A stretch of 8,528 bases of DNA, taken from the NCBI GenBank assembly GCA_020058145.1, contig JAGVEP010000075.1, forward strand, positions 1 through 8,528, given 5' to 3'. The translations under genes were made by a program, and so were the position numbers. The notes beneath the pieces were generated by a model. The model ran no database searches. It saw only the letters and a list, made by a program, of their open reading frames with translations, and had not been told where the DNA came from. This DNA is from Phycisphaerae bacterium (GTDB lineage: Bacteria > Planctomycetota > Phycisphaerae > UBA1845 > Fen-1342). Each line of letters begins with the position of its first letter. Position 1 is the first letter of the stretch. This document shows positions 1 to 6,814 of this stretch, in pieces.

Positions 1-17
1 CGACGCTCTTCCGATCT
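1..17. other. Illumina TruSeq adapter remnant (assembly artefact)
   Basis: The first 17 bases, CGACGCTCTTCCGATCT, are identical to the 3' end of the Illumina TruSeq universal adapter; read on the minus strand they give the familiar read-through AGATCGGAAGAGCG. This is untrimmed library adapter at a contig end, not genome. It stays open in the frame of the neighbouring minus-strand gene and would add false residues (RSEER) to its protein. Confidence 0.95.
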
Positions 18-968
18 CAGCCGGGCGCGGGTGTCGTCCGCGTCGGCCGACAGCCCCTGCCGCGTCAGCAGGTAATGGAGCACCAGCAGCGCCTCGCTCG
101 CAGCCCGCGAATCTGTGGTGGCCTGCCGGGCCAGATCGGTCGCCGCATCGAGCTGGCCGCGTGCCAGGCGGTTGCGCGCCAGGTCCAGCAGCAGGTCGCC
201 GGGCAGCGGGTCCTGCGGGTTAAGCGTCCGCTGCAGGTCGCGGGCATAATCGAGCAGCCGGCCCGCTTCTTCGACGAGTCCGTAGTCGTTCAAGATCAGA
301 CCGGCCTGCCAGGCCGTAGCGAGCGCGGCCGGATTGAGCTGGAGTACCAGTAAGGCGGCCCGCAGCCGTTCGAGTGGCGGGGCTTCGGCGTCGAGCGTCT
401 GCCAGGCCAGCGTGGCCGCGGCGCTGCTGGCGGGCTCGAAGTGCAGCGCCTGCTTGAGCTCCTGGCGGGCGGTCGGCGAGTCCAGACGTTCCAGCGCCAA
501 ACGCGCCAACTCCATGTGGACCATGGCGAGCAACGCCGGCGGCCGCTGGCCCGCAGCCACTGCCAGGAGCCACGCGGTGCGTTTCTCGGCCGTCTGTTGG
601 GCACGCACGCCGGCACCGAGCCAGAGTGCGAACGCCCCCTGGTTGGTCGGATCAGCCTCGAGGAGTCCGCTGACCATCCGCCCCGCTTCGGCCGTATCTC
701 CGTCGAGCGTAGCCAGCTCGTAGAGCCAGGCGTAGGCGTCGGTTTGCCTGGGGTCGAGGCGCAGGGCGGCCCGCAGCAAGGTTCGGACATGCTGCACATC
801 CGCCGCGCTGCGCGCGTCGCGCTGGTTCAAGGCGTAGTCGCGGGCCAGATCGACCAGTAATTCCGCGGTGGTCAGAGGTTCATTGCGGCCGGCGGCCAGC
901 GCGGCTGCGGGGGCGGCGGCGATGAGGAAACAGACGAACAAGAGCCGAAGATGCGGCCGTTTGGGCAT
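18..968 (-). CDS. Exported TPR-like repeat protein, C-terminus missing
   Basis: The frame is open without a stop from an ATG at 968 down to the contig end, giving 317 genuine residues; the C-terminus is lost. Residues 1-26 look like a Sec signal peptide: basic start (MPKRPHLR), hydrophobic core (LLFVCFLIAAAP) and an ALA-A cleavage site near residue 25. There is no lipobox, so a periplasmic or secreted soluble protein is likely. The rest is Ala/Leu/Arg-rich helical sequence with TPR-like pieces, for example residues 61-117 (RAALRLDPRQTDAYAWLYEL, then GLLEADPTNQGAF) and 176-200 (ALHFEPASSAAATLAW). Such proteins act as protein-interaction scaffolds; no enzymatic motif is seen. A strong Shine-Dalgarno (971-978) fixes the start. 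It is divergent from the metalloprotease gene. TPR assignment is by pattern only; the specific role is unknown. Confidence 0.8.
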
Positions 969-970
969 GG

Positions 971-978
971 TCACCTCC
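971..978 (-). promoter_or_regulatory. Strong Shine-Dalgarno of the TPR-like gene
   Basis: Read on the minus strand the sequence is GGAGGTGA followed by CC and the ATG at 968. It is a near-perfect anti-16S match and supports ATG 968 as the start of a gene that has no stop inside the window. Confidence 0.8.
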
Positions 979-991
979 GATTTTGGGACTT

Positions 992-1035
992 CAGGATACA
1001 GGGGCCGGGGCGCCGGGTACAGGGTTCAGGGTTCA
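992..1035. repeat. Degenerate tandem heptamer tract (CAGGGTN)
   Basis: Six units keep exact 7-bp phase: CAGGATA, CAGGGGC, CGGGGCG, CCGGGTA, CAGGGTT, CAGGGTT, then CA. The two middle units are the most degenerate. The tract lies just upstream of the TPR-like gene's ribosome binding site. Heptanucleotide tandem repeats between genes are known, for example the STRR sequences of cyanobacteria; whether this tract belongs to a dispersed family in this genome cannot be told from one copy. Confidence 0.6.
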
Positions 1036-1458
1036 CGCAAGAATAGGACGCCGACTGGGACGTGAGCAGCACCCCTGGGTCGGGTTCTTAGACCGTTGGG
1101 GCAGCCCTGGGTGTGGTCCGGTAAGTATTGACATGACTGAGGACATTGCAGGGTCTGCGGCTCCCGCTGATGCTTTCTGGGAGAAGACGATGTGTCGCGC
1201 TTCCCTATTGCGTGCCCGATGCATACTATAGAGCAGAAGCCGGTTCCCGCATGGGCCCCGCGGGTATCCGTTTGGAGCAAGGGAAGGCTGAGCCAGCCGC
1301 GGGCCGTGATCACGCGAGCAGGCGGCGCTTCCCGCGAGTGCTGGCGGGCGTGCCACCGCTGTTGAACCGGCAACCAGTGGATCCCGTCGTTTTGTCGCCG
1401 GCCTGGTGGCACATCGGCGAATCGCCGACCGAATCAAGCTTATGGGAGCAGAACTGAC

Positions 1459-3450
1459 ATGATCGTCGAAAACACGCAGCGCGCTGGTCGCGGGACGCGG
1501 AAGCTCATCGGCCTCGCCGGATTCATCAGCGCCGTCATACTGGGCGGCAGTCCGGCCTTCGCCGGCGACGGCGCGGAACAAGTGTTGGGACCGCCGTACT
1601 GGCCCACGTACACGGTCTCCACCGGATCGGAACCCAGCGCGCTCTATTACGACGGCAGCGAGATCGTCGTCGAGACCTTTGACCGTTGGAAGCTCATCTG
1701 CGGGTCGAACCCGCTGGGCGCCAGCGACGCCGACCTGAAAACATGGGCGGACCACCACTATCAGGCCATCGCCGCAGGACCGGTCCGGGTCATCGACGAC
1801 GCCCCGGGGAGCCGCGGCCTCAACCTCGTATTCGTGGCGGACGGTACGGTGCCCTCCGCAGCGGTCACCGCCCTGGGCGTGGCGGAGGCCTACCTCGAAA
1901 GCCTGTTTGCGGACCCGATCACGGTCACGATAACGGTCACCTTCCAAGGCATGCCCGGGGGCGTCATCGGCGCCACGTCACCGGCGTATGTCTCCAACGT
2001 AACGTTCACGAACACCCGCAACGGGTTGATCAACGACATGGACTCCGACGACGTCATTCAAAGCTGGCTGCCGACGACCAGCTATTGCCCGGTGCGCTAC
2101 AACGGCGGCACAGACGTGGTCACCAACGAGAGCCTCGTGGACATCACGAAGGCCAACTACCGCGCTTGCGTCGGGACGACCACCGGAAACGCCGCCGCCA
2201 TGACCTACAACACGAATTTTATCTTCGACTACGACCCGTCCAACGGTATCCCTCCCGACGCGATGTCGTTCATCGATGTGGTGTGCCACGAGACGGGCCA
2301 CGCGCTGGGCTTCGTTTCCGGCGCGGACAATTTCACGGGCGTCAACTTCACCTGCATGGATCTGTTCCGTTTCCAGCGCACGGACGGCTGCTGCAACTAC
2401 AACCCGGACAGCTACCAGAATTTCCAGGCGGGTTCGCGGCTCGTATCGAATAACCTCCCGGATGACCAGCACATCTCGGATCTGATCGTGGTCGAGTACC
2501 GCATGGCGGATGGCAACCCGGAGCAAGCCAGCCACTTCCGCCACCAGAGTCCGCGGATCGGCCTGATGGCCCCGTATTTCAGCCAGGGGGAGACGCACTA
2601 CCCCGATTACTTCTATGCATCCGACAAGGCGATGTTCGACGCCTTCGGCTGGAACTACCCGCCGTGTACCGTGCCCCTGTTTACTCAGCAGCCGCCCGTC
2701 AGCCAGAGTGCCTGCCCAGGCACGACCGTCGAGATGACCGTGGTGATGAATATCCAGAATGTGAGCTTTCAGTGGCGCATCGGCCAAACCGACCTGCTGG
2801 ACGATGGCACGCACATCACCGGCGCCACGACGGCCACGCTGCGGCTGCTGAACGCCGTGCCGGCGGACTCGAGTGCTTACTATAATTGCCGGGTCACGAA
2901 CGTGGATGACGGCTGTGTGAACACGTCGGACTATTCAAGCCTGACGATCTACCCCATCACTGGCTTCACCGGCCAGCCGGTCGACAAGACCGTCCTGGAG
3001 TACGAGAATTCCGACTTCCACGTCGTAGCCGCGGGTGGCGCCCCGTTCACCTACCGCTGGCGTCGTAACGGGGTCAACGTGAACAACGGCGGGGGCGTAT
3101 TCGGCGCCACGACGGCGAACCTCCTGATCGGCGGCACGCAGGCGCACCAGGCCGGCTGGTATGACTGCTTCATCACCGACGCCTGCGGCGGCTCCGCGAC
3201 CAGCAACGCCGCACACCTCGTGGTCAACACCGGCGTTGGGGCCGGACGCGCCGACCTGAATTGCGACGGGCTCGTGGATTTCGACGACATCAACCCGTTC
3301 GTCATGGCGCTGAGTGCCGGCGAGGCCGAGTACTACGTGCAATACCCGAACTGCCACTTCTACAACGCCGACGCGAACAGCGACGGCAACGTGAACTTCG
3401 ACGACATCAACCCGTTTGTGGATTGTCTCTCGGCCGGCGGTTGTCCCTAG
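1459..3450 (+). CDS. Secreted leishmanolysin-like zinc metalloprotease with two Ig-like domains and a C-terminal dockerin-like module
   Basis: This 663-aa protein probably hydrolyses proteins or peptides outside the cell. Residues 1-35 form a signal peptide (RKLIGLAGF core, cleavage after AFA). The catalytic core, about 40-400, carries HETGHALGF at 277-285 (zinc ligands H277 and H281, base E278). Further on, ASHF (H359) and IGLMAP (M370) look like the delayed third zinc ligand and Met-turn of M8 leishmanolysins; the segment MDLFRF to ASHF also fits the family NCBI calls NF038122 metalloproteases. Two Ig-like domains follow (about 404-499 and 500-592, with YYNCRV and WYDCFI strand-F motifs). 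Residues 599-610 (DLNCDGLVDFDD) and 638-649 (DANSDGNVNFDD) are EF-hand-type calcium loops, each followed by INPF, as in planctomycete dockerin-like C-termini. The core is Cys-rich, suggesting disulfides. ATG 1459 is the first start after an in-frame stop at 1363; GGGAG at 1444-1448 is the likely RBS. Family assignment is by motif; the substrate is unknown. Confidence 0.9.
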   Translation: MIVENTQRAGRGTRKLIGLAGFISAVILGGSPAFAGDGAEQVLGPPYWPTYTVSTGSEPSALYYDGSEIVVETFDRWKLICGSNPLGASDADLKTWADHHYQAIAAGPVRVIDDAPGSRGLNLVFVADGTVPSAAVTALGVAEAYLESLFADPITVTITVTFQGMPGGVIGATSPAYVSNVTFTNTRNGLINDMDSDDVIQSWLPTTSYCPVRYNGGTDVVTNESLVDITKANYRACVGTTTGNAAAMTYNTNFIFDYDPSNGIPPDAMSFIDVVCHETGHALGFVSGADNFTGVNFTCMDLFRFQRTDGCCNYNPDSYQNFQAGSRLVSNNLPDDQHISDLIVVEYRMADGNPEQASHFRHQSPRIGLMAPYFSQGETHYPDYFYASDKAMFDAFGWNYPPCTVPLFTQQPPVSQSACPGTTVEMTVVMNIQNVSFQWRIGQTDLLDDGTHITGATTATLRLLNAVPADSSAYYNCRVTNVDDGCVNTSDYSSLTIYPITGFTGQPVDKTVLEYENSDFHVVAAGGAPFTYRWRRNGVNVNNGGGVFGATTANLLIGGTQAHQAGWYDCFITDACGGSATSNAAHLVVNTGVGAGRADLNCDGLVDFDDINPFVMALSAGEAEYYVQYPNCHFYNADANSDGNVNFDDINPFVDCLSAGGCP

Positions 3451-3585
3451 GCGCCAACGCACCGGTCGCGGCGTTCACGCGCATTTGCGGTCCGCAACCT
3501 GGTCGGTCAAACTACCGCCAGCCGCCTCGGGCACGCTGGGCCTGTGGCCCGGGCCGGGCGGTGGTTTGTGACGGGACGACCGCCC

Positions 3586-4146
3586 ATGCCGGACGCGTGC
3601 GCCAAACGCCTCGCTCTTCCGCAGACCCAGTTGCTCATCGTGGACGTGCAGGAGCGGTTGCTGCCGCAGATCGCGGACCATGGGCGCGTGGTGACGCAGG
3701 CGGAGCGGATGATCCGCGCCGCGGTCGCCATGGAGCTCCCGATCACTCTGTCGGAGCAGTATCCACGCGGCCTGGGTGCGACCGTCCCGGCGATTGCAGC
3801 AGTTGCGGCCGGGGCCCCGCGCCTGGAAAAAACGACGTTCAGCTTCTGTGCCGACGAGAGCTGTTGCGCCCGAATCCGCTCGGTCGCCCGCCCGCAGGTG
3901 TTGCTCGTCGGCATCGAGGCACATGTCTGCGTCTATCAGACCGCCCTGGACCTGCTCGACCTGCACTTGCAGCCCGTGGTCCTGGCTGATGCGGTGGGCT
4001 CGCGGCGACCGCTCGACTACGAAGTCGCCCTGGCCGGGCTGCGCGCGGCTGGGGTGCTGGTGACCACCGTGGAGTCAGCGATCTTCCAGCTTGTCCACGC
4101 CGCGGGGACCGACCTCTTCAAACGCATCCTGCCGCTGGTGAAATGA
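3586..4146 (+). CDS. Isochorismatase-family cysteine hydrolase (ISOC2-like)
   Basis: This 186-aa cytoplasmic protein covers the whole family fold. The catalytic triad is visible: D20 in LLIVDVQE, K82 in LEKTTFS, and C115 in GIEAHVCVYQT. The motif around the cysteine, followed by ALDLLDLHLQPVVLADAV and the tail TVESAIFQLVHAAGTDLFK, resembles the ISOC2/YcaC-like branch rather than true isochorismatase (EntB) or nicotinamidase. The substrate of this branch is not settled, so I name only the superfamily. ATG 3586 is chosen because the usual fold begins shortly before VDVQ; a GTG at 3544 would add 14 residues with no family resemblance. The preceding 135 bp (3451-3585) hold no gene and no U-tract terminator. 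It is the first gene of a five-gene run; the next gene starts 1 nt after its stop. Confidence 0.88.
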   Translation: MPDACAKRLALPQTQLLIVDVQERLLPQIADHGRVVTQAERMIRAAVAMELPITLSEQYPRGLGATVPAIAAVAAGAPRLEKTTFSFCADESCCARIRSVARPQVLLVGIEAHVCVYQTALDLLDLHLQPVVLADAVGSRRPLDYEVALAGLRAAGVLVTTVESAIFQLVHAAGTDLFKRILPLVK

Positions 4147-4147
4147 C

Positions 4148-4429
4148 ATGGCCGGTCGTCCCGCTCCATCCGAAAACGACCACGACTGGGAGGCTGCGGA
4201 CGATCCCGAGGGTCCGCAGGAGTGCGACCTCGTCGAGACGGACGCGGACGAGACGCCAACCGTTCCGTGCCCGAGTTGCCGGAGCTCGATTCCGGAGTTT
4301 GTGGACCGCTGTCCGTATTGCGGGGATTGGTTCGTGCCGTCCTCCGGAGACAGCACGCACCGCAGCCCGTGGCTCGCGGTGTTCATCGTCATCTGCGTGG
4401 CGGCGCTGCTGTTCCTGTGGGTATTCTAA
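4148..4429 (+). CDS. Small zinc-ribbon protein with a C-terminal membrane helix
   Basis: This 93-aa protein has three parts. Residues 1-40 are acidic and probably disordered. Residues 41-58 form a zinc-ribbon knuckle pair, C41-P-S-C44 and C55-P-Y-C58, of the zf-ribbon type. Residues 75-93 are one hydrophobic helix (WLAVFIVICVAALLFLWVF) that ends at the stop, so it is tail-anchored and the ribbon probably faces the cytoplasm. No enzymatic motif is present; the function is unknown, with protein or nucleic-acid docking at the membrane a reasonable guess. The ATG lies 1 nt after the isochorismatase stop, with GGTGA inside the end of that gene as a possible RBS, which implies translational coupling. 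A longer in-phase reading of this region in another frame (from 4143) is a shadow. Confidence 0.78.
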   Translation: MAGRPAPSENDHDWEAADDPEGPQECDLVETDADETPTVPCPSCRSSIPEFVDRCPYCGDWFVPSSGDSTHRSPWLAVFIVICVAALLFLWVF

Positions 4430-4443
4430 CGCCACTCCTATCG

Positions 4444-4476
4444 GGCGGGTACAATCCCGCCGCGACAGCGTCGCGG
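4444..4476 (+). other. Two tandem GC hairpins between the zinc-ribbon and YlbF genes
   Basis: GGCGGG (4444-4449) pairs with CCCGCC (4456-4461) around the loop TACAAT, and CCGCGAC (4460-4466) pairs with GTCGCGG (4470-4476) around AGC. The two stems share two bases, so they would be mutually constrained. No U-tract follows, so this is not a classic terminator. The loop TACAAT also looks like a -10 box, but there is no -35 at the right distance. A role in transcript processing or partial attenuation is possible but unproven. Confidence 0.4.
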
Positions 4477-4490
4477 AAAGCAGGTGCCGA

Positions 4491-4853
4491 ATGCAGGACA
4501 TCCAGGATTTGCTCGCCCGCGCGCAGGCCTTGGGCACGGCCCTCGCCGCGCATCCGACCGTGCGCGCCTATCACGCGGCCCAGCGGGCGGCGCGGGCGGA
4601 CGCCGGGGCGCAGCGGCTGATGCGCGACTATCACACCCAGCTCAACCGCATCCAGCAGTTGGAAGCCGAGCTGAAGCCGGTCGAAGTGGCCGACAAGCAA
4701 CAGCTTAAGAGCCTCGAAACGGAGATGGCCGGAAACGAAGCGCTGAAGACGCTGATGCGCAACCAGGCCGACTACGTGGCGCTGATGGCCCAGGTGAACG
4801 GCGCGATCGACGGGCCGCTGGGCGAGCTGGCCTCCGGGGAACCGCAGACGTGA
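4491..4853 (+). CDS. YlbF/YmcA-family (Com_YlbF) protein
   Basis: This 120-aa protein is entirely alpha-helical in character and matches the YlbF (formerly DUF964) pattern: an N-terminal helix (IQDLLARAQALGTALAAHP), then VRAYHAAQRAARADAGAQ, a charged coiled-coil-like stretch (about 43-82), and a final helix with ALKTLMRNQADYVALMAQV. In Bacillus, YlbF, YmcA and YaaT form a complex that modulates RNase Y and hence mRNA processing; outside Firmicutes the role is not established. The RBS AGGTG (4482-4486) sits 4 nt before ATG 4491. The stop overlaps the GTG of the following glycosyltransferase gene (GTGA), so translation is likely coupled. No membrane segment or signal peptide is seen. Confidence 0.82.
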   Translation: MQDIQDLLARAQALGTALAAHPTVRAYHAAQRAARADAGAQRLMRDYHTQLNRIQQLEAELKPVEVADKQQLKSLETEMAGNEALKTLMRNQADYVALMAQVNGAIDGPLGELASGEPQT

Positions 4854-6814
4854 CCTTCGGCGACGACCCGCCCACGGGACCGGCGGGGAGCGCGGCCTAC
4901 CAGCCCATGAAGCCCGCGACAATCGCCTGGTTGGCGGCGCTGCTGGGCTGCACGGCGCTGCTCTCCTGCTACGATCTCGGCGGCGGGGCCCGCTTCGAGC
5001 CGACGGATTGCTGGGTCGCGCAGACGGCCCGGGAGATGTACGCGGGGAAGCTCACGCGCGACCTCATCGTGCCGAAATTCTCCGGCGAAACGCGGATGCA
5101 GAAGTCTCCGGGGCCGTACTGGGCGGTGCTGCTCACCGCCGCGCTGCGCGGTCAGCCGGACATCGACGAAGTCGCGACGCGCATCCCCAGCGCGCTGGCC
5201 GCGCTGCTGATCGTCGGCACCGTGTTCTGGTTCACGCGGCGCGTGGCGGGCGACCGGGCGGCCATCTTCGCCGGCTTTGCCTGCTCCGCGAGCGCCTTGA
5301 CGCTGTATTGGTCGCACCGCGGGGCGAGCGATCTCGGCCTCGCAGCGCTGACCACTCTTTCCCTGGCCCTGGCTTGGGTCGCGGCCGAGCAGCAGCCGCG
5401 CGGCCCCAAGAACACCGTCTTGTGCCTGTTGGCTTACTTCGCCGCCGGGCTGGGCATGCTATACAAGCTCCCGATGCCGCTGGCGATCGTCGGTGTGCCC
5501 GTCGCGCTATACATCGTGCTGAAGCGGCGCTGGCGAGTCCTCGCCCGGCCGATCCACCTCGTGGGCCTGCTCGTTTTTCTGCTGCCGTGGGTGCCGTGGG
5601 TGTTCGCCGTCCTGTATTTTGAGCCGACCGCGCTGGCGAAGTGGCGGGTGGAGTTTCTGGACCGCTTCACTGGGGACTTGCCGAACGTCGAGGGCCAGCG
5701 CCAGTGGTACTGGCACTTTTTCTATCTCGCCCCACCCCTGTATTACTGCCTGCCGTTTTCGGGGTCCTTGCCGCAGGCGCTGGCCCGTGTCTTGCGGCCG
5801 CCGCCGGGCGTGAACCGCGACGGGCTGCACTTTGCCGGCCTGTGGTTCGCGGGCTTGCTCGTCTTTTTCACCGTGGCGGCCGGAAAGGAAGAACGCTATC
5901 TCCTGCCCGCCCTGCCGCCGCTGTTCGTGCTGCTGGGCATCGAGTTGGCGCGTTTTTTCGATCCGCAGCGGCCGGTGAATGCACGCTGGGAGCGGCGTGC
6001 CGCGCGCGGCATCCAGATCCTGCTGCCACTCGGTTTTGCCGCCGGCGTCTTCGGCACTTACGCGTGGTACAAGCAGGTTGGGCAGGCGCAGGGGTTCGCG
6101 TTCGCCCAGGTTTGGCAGCCGTACGTGGTGTGTGCCGTAATATTCACGGCGGGGGCCTATTTCGCCACCGCGTTTTATCGCCGCCGGCAGCGAAACGCCG
6201 CCTTCGGCGTCGCGGTGGCGACGATGTGGGTGACGTGGTTGTGGGCCTGGCCGACGCTGGGACCGGTGCTGGTTTCGCAGCGGCCCTTTCTCGACTTTTC
6301 CGCCCAGTTGCGCGCGAAGCTCGACCCCGAGCTGCTGACCCACGTGCGGCAGATCGGCAGCCAGGACGCGCGCATCATCTGGTACAGTGATTACCGCTTT
6401 CCACGGATCATCGACCAGCTCGAACTACTGCGCCGCCAACAAGGCCGCCGTTCGCTGCGGCGCGAAGTTGAGCTCGTCGGCGAGGAACTCGTGAATCGAC
6501 TCGCCGCCGACGAACTCGCGTTGTTCATCGCGGCACGCTCGGACTACGTCACGTTTCTGTTGGAAGCTCCCCGGCGACTGGCCGAACTTGGCCGCCAGAT
6601 GCCGGCGGCACACCTGTGGCTGCAGACGCACGTGGGCCCAAAGAACCAGCATTTCGTGCTGTTTGGTAATCGGCCGCCGCCGTGGCCCGAGCCGAACCTG
6701 AAGCCACCGAGTGACCGCATGGAGATAGCCCAGGCGCTGGGCGAGCTACCGAGCGTGCGTGCGGATACCGCGCCCGCGTCGGCCACGTCCACGCCATCGT
6801 CCCAGGGATCATGA
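4850..6814 (+). CDS. ArnT-like glycosyltransferase family 39/83 integral membrane protein
   Basis: This 654-aa GT-C protein should move a sugar from a polyprenyl-phosphate carrier to an acceptor at the periplasmic face of the inner membrane, as ArnT does for aminoarabinose and lipid A. About 11-13 hydrophobic segments lie between residues 24 and 475 (for example 24-41, 109-128, 136-155, 189-206, 236-255, 328-345, 349-366, 397-415, 424-443, 451-470). A soluble C-terminal domain follows (about 475-640), ending in a Pro/Ser/Thr-rich tail. The first loop carries FEPTDCW (50-53) and TAREMYAG, then FSGETRMQKSPGPYW (77-91), and KEERYLLPALPP (346-357), all in the order expected for the family. Start GTG 4850 overlaps the previous stop, with GGGGA upstream; an internal ATG at 4907 (residue 20) is the alternative. 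The stop overlaps the next ATG. Sugar and acceptor are not readable from sequence. Confidence 0.88.
   Translation: MTFGDDPPTGPAGSAAYQPMKPATIAWLAALLGCTALLSCYDLGGGARFEPTDCWVAQTAREMYAGKLTRDLIVPKFSGETRMQKSPGPYWAVLLTAALRGQPDIDEVATRIPSALAALLIVGTVFWFTRRVAGDRAAIFAGFACSASALTLYWSHRGASDLGLAALTTLSLALAWVAAEQQPRGPKNTVLCLLAYFAAGLGMLYKLPMPLAIVGVPVALYIVLKRRWRVLARPIHLVGLLVFLLPWVPWVFAVLYFEPTALAKWRVEFLDRFTGDLPNVEGQRQWYWHFFYLAPPLYYCLPFSGSLPQALARVLRPPPGVNRDGLHFAGLWFAGLLVFFTVAAGKEERYLLPALPPLFVLLGIELARFFDPQRPVNARWERRAARGIQILLPLGFAAGVFGTYAWYKQVGQAQGFAFAQVWQPYVVCAVIFTAGAYFATAFYRRRQRNAAFGVAVATMWVTWLWAWPTLGPVLVSQRPFLDFSAQLRAKLDPELLTHVRQIGSQDARIIWYSDYRFPRIIDQLELLRRQQGRRSLRREVELVGEELVNRLAADELALFIAARSDYVTFLLEAPRRLAELGRQMPAAHLWLQTHVGPKNQHFVLFGNRPPPWPEPNLKPPSDRMEIAQALGELPSVRADTAPASATSTPSSQGS

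Larger units (their letters stand above)
969..1458. other. Divergent intergenic region without a convincing gene
   Basis: This 490-bp gap separates two divergently transcribed genes, so it should carry both promoters. It holds a degenerate heptamer tract (992-1035), two copies of CCCTGGGT (1073-1080 and 1105-1112), a 10-bp palindrome CGTGATCACG (1305-1314), and a small perfect hairpin TCGGCG-AAT-CGCCGA (1414-1428) about 30 nt before the metalloprotease start. A TTGACA (1128-1133) and an AT-rich TACTATA (1224-1230) occur but are not paired with a proper partner element, so no promoter is called. Short open frames here have no recognisable protein features. Confidence 0.6.

Noticed and set aside
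1128..1133. TTGACA resembling a -35 box
   Set aside because: No TATAAT-like hexamer lies 16-18 bp downstream; the nearby TACTATA at 1224-1230 is too far away and has only a poor upstream partner.
1146..1457. 103-codon plus-strand open frame ending 1 nt before the metalloprotease ATG
   Set aside because: It begins with TTG, has no clear RBS, and the translated sequence shows no domain or secondary-structure pattern; the position is probably coincidence.
1033..1947. 304-codon open frame on the minus strand overlapping the metalloprotease start
   Set aside because: It is antisense to a well-supported signal-peptide protein, has low-complexity Arg/Ala/Gly composition and no recognisable domain; long antisense frames are expected at this GC content.
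1978..2814. 278-codon minus-strand open frame rich in V, H and R
   Set aside because: It is a shadow of the metalloprotease catalytic core; composition follows from the complementary codons and no family motif is seen.
3456..3475. Possible hairpin AACGC/GCGTT just after the metalloprotease stop
   Set aside because: Only a 5-bp stem with a 10-nt loop and no U-tract; not convincing as a terminator.
3544..3585. Alternative GTG start for the isochorismatase-family gene
   Set aside because: The 14 extra residues do not resemble the family and the usual fold starts just before VDVQ, which fits ATG 3586.
4143..4853. 236-codon open frame through the zinc-ribbon and YlbF genes
   Set aside because: The first 116 codons are out-of-frame reading of the zinc-ribbon gene; only the part from ATG 4491, with an RBS and YlbF motifs, is a real protein.
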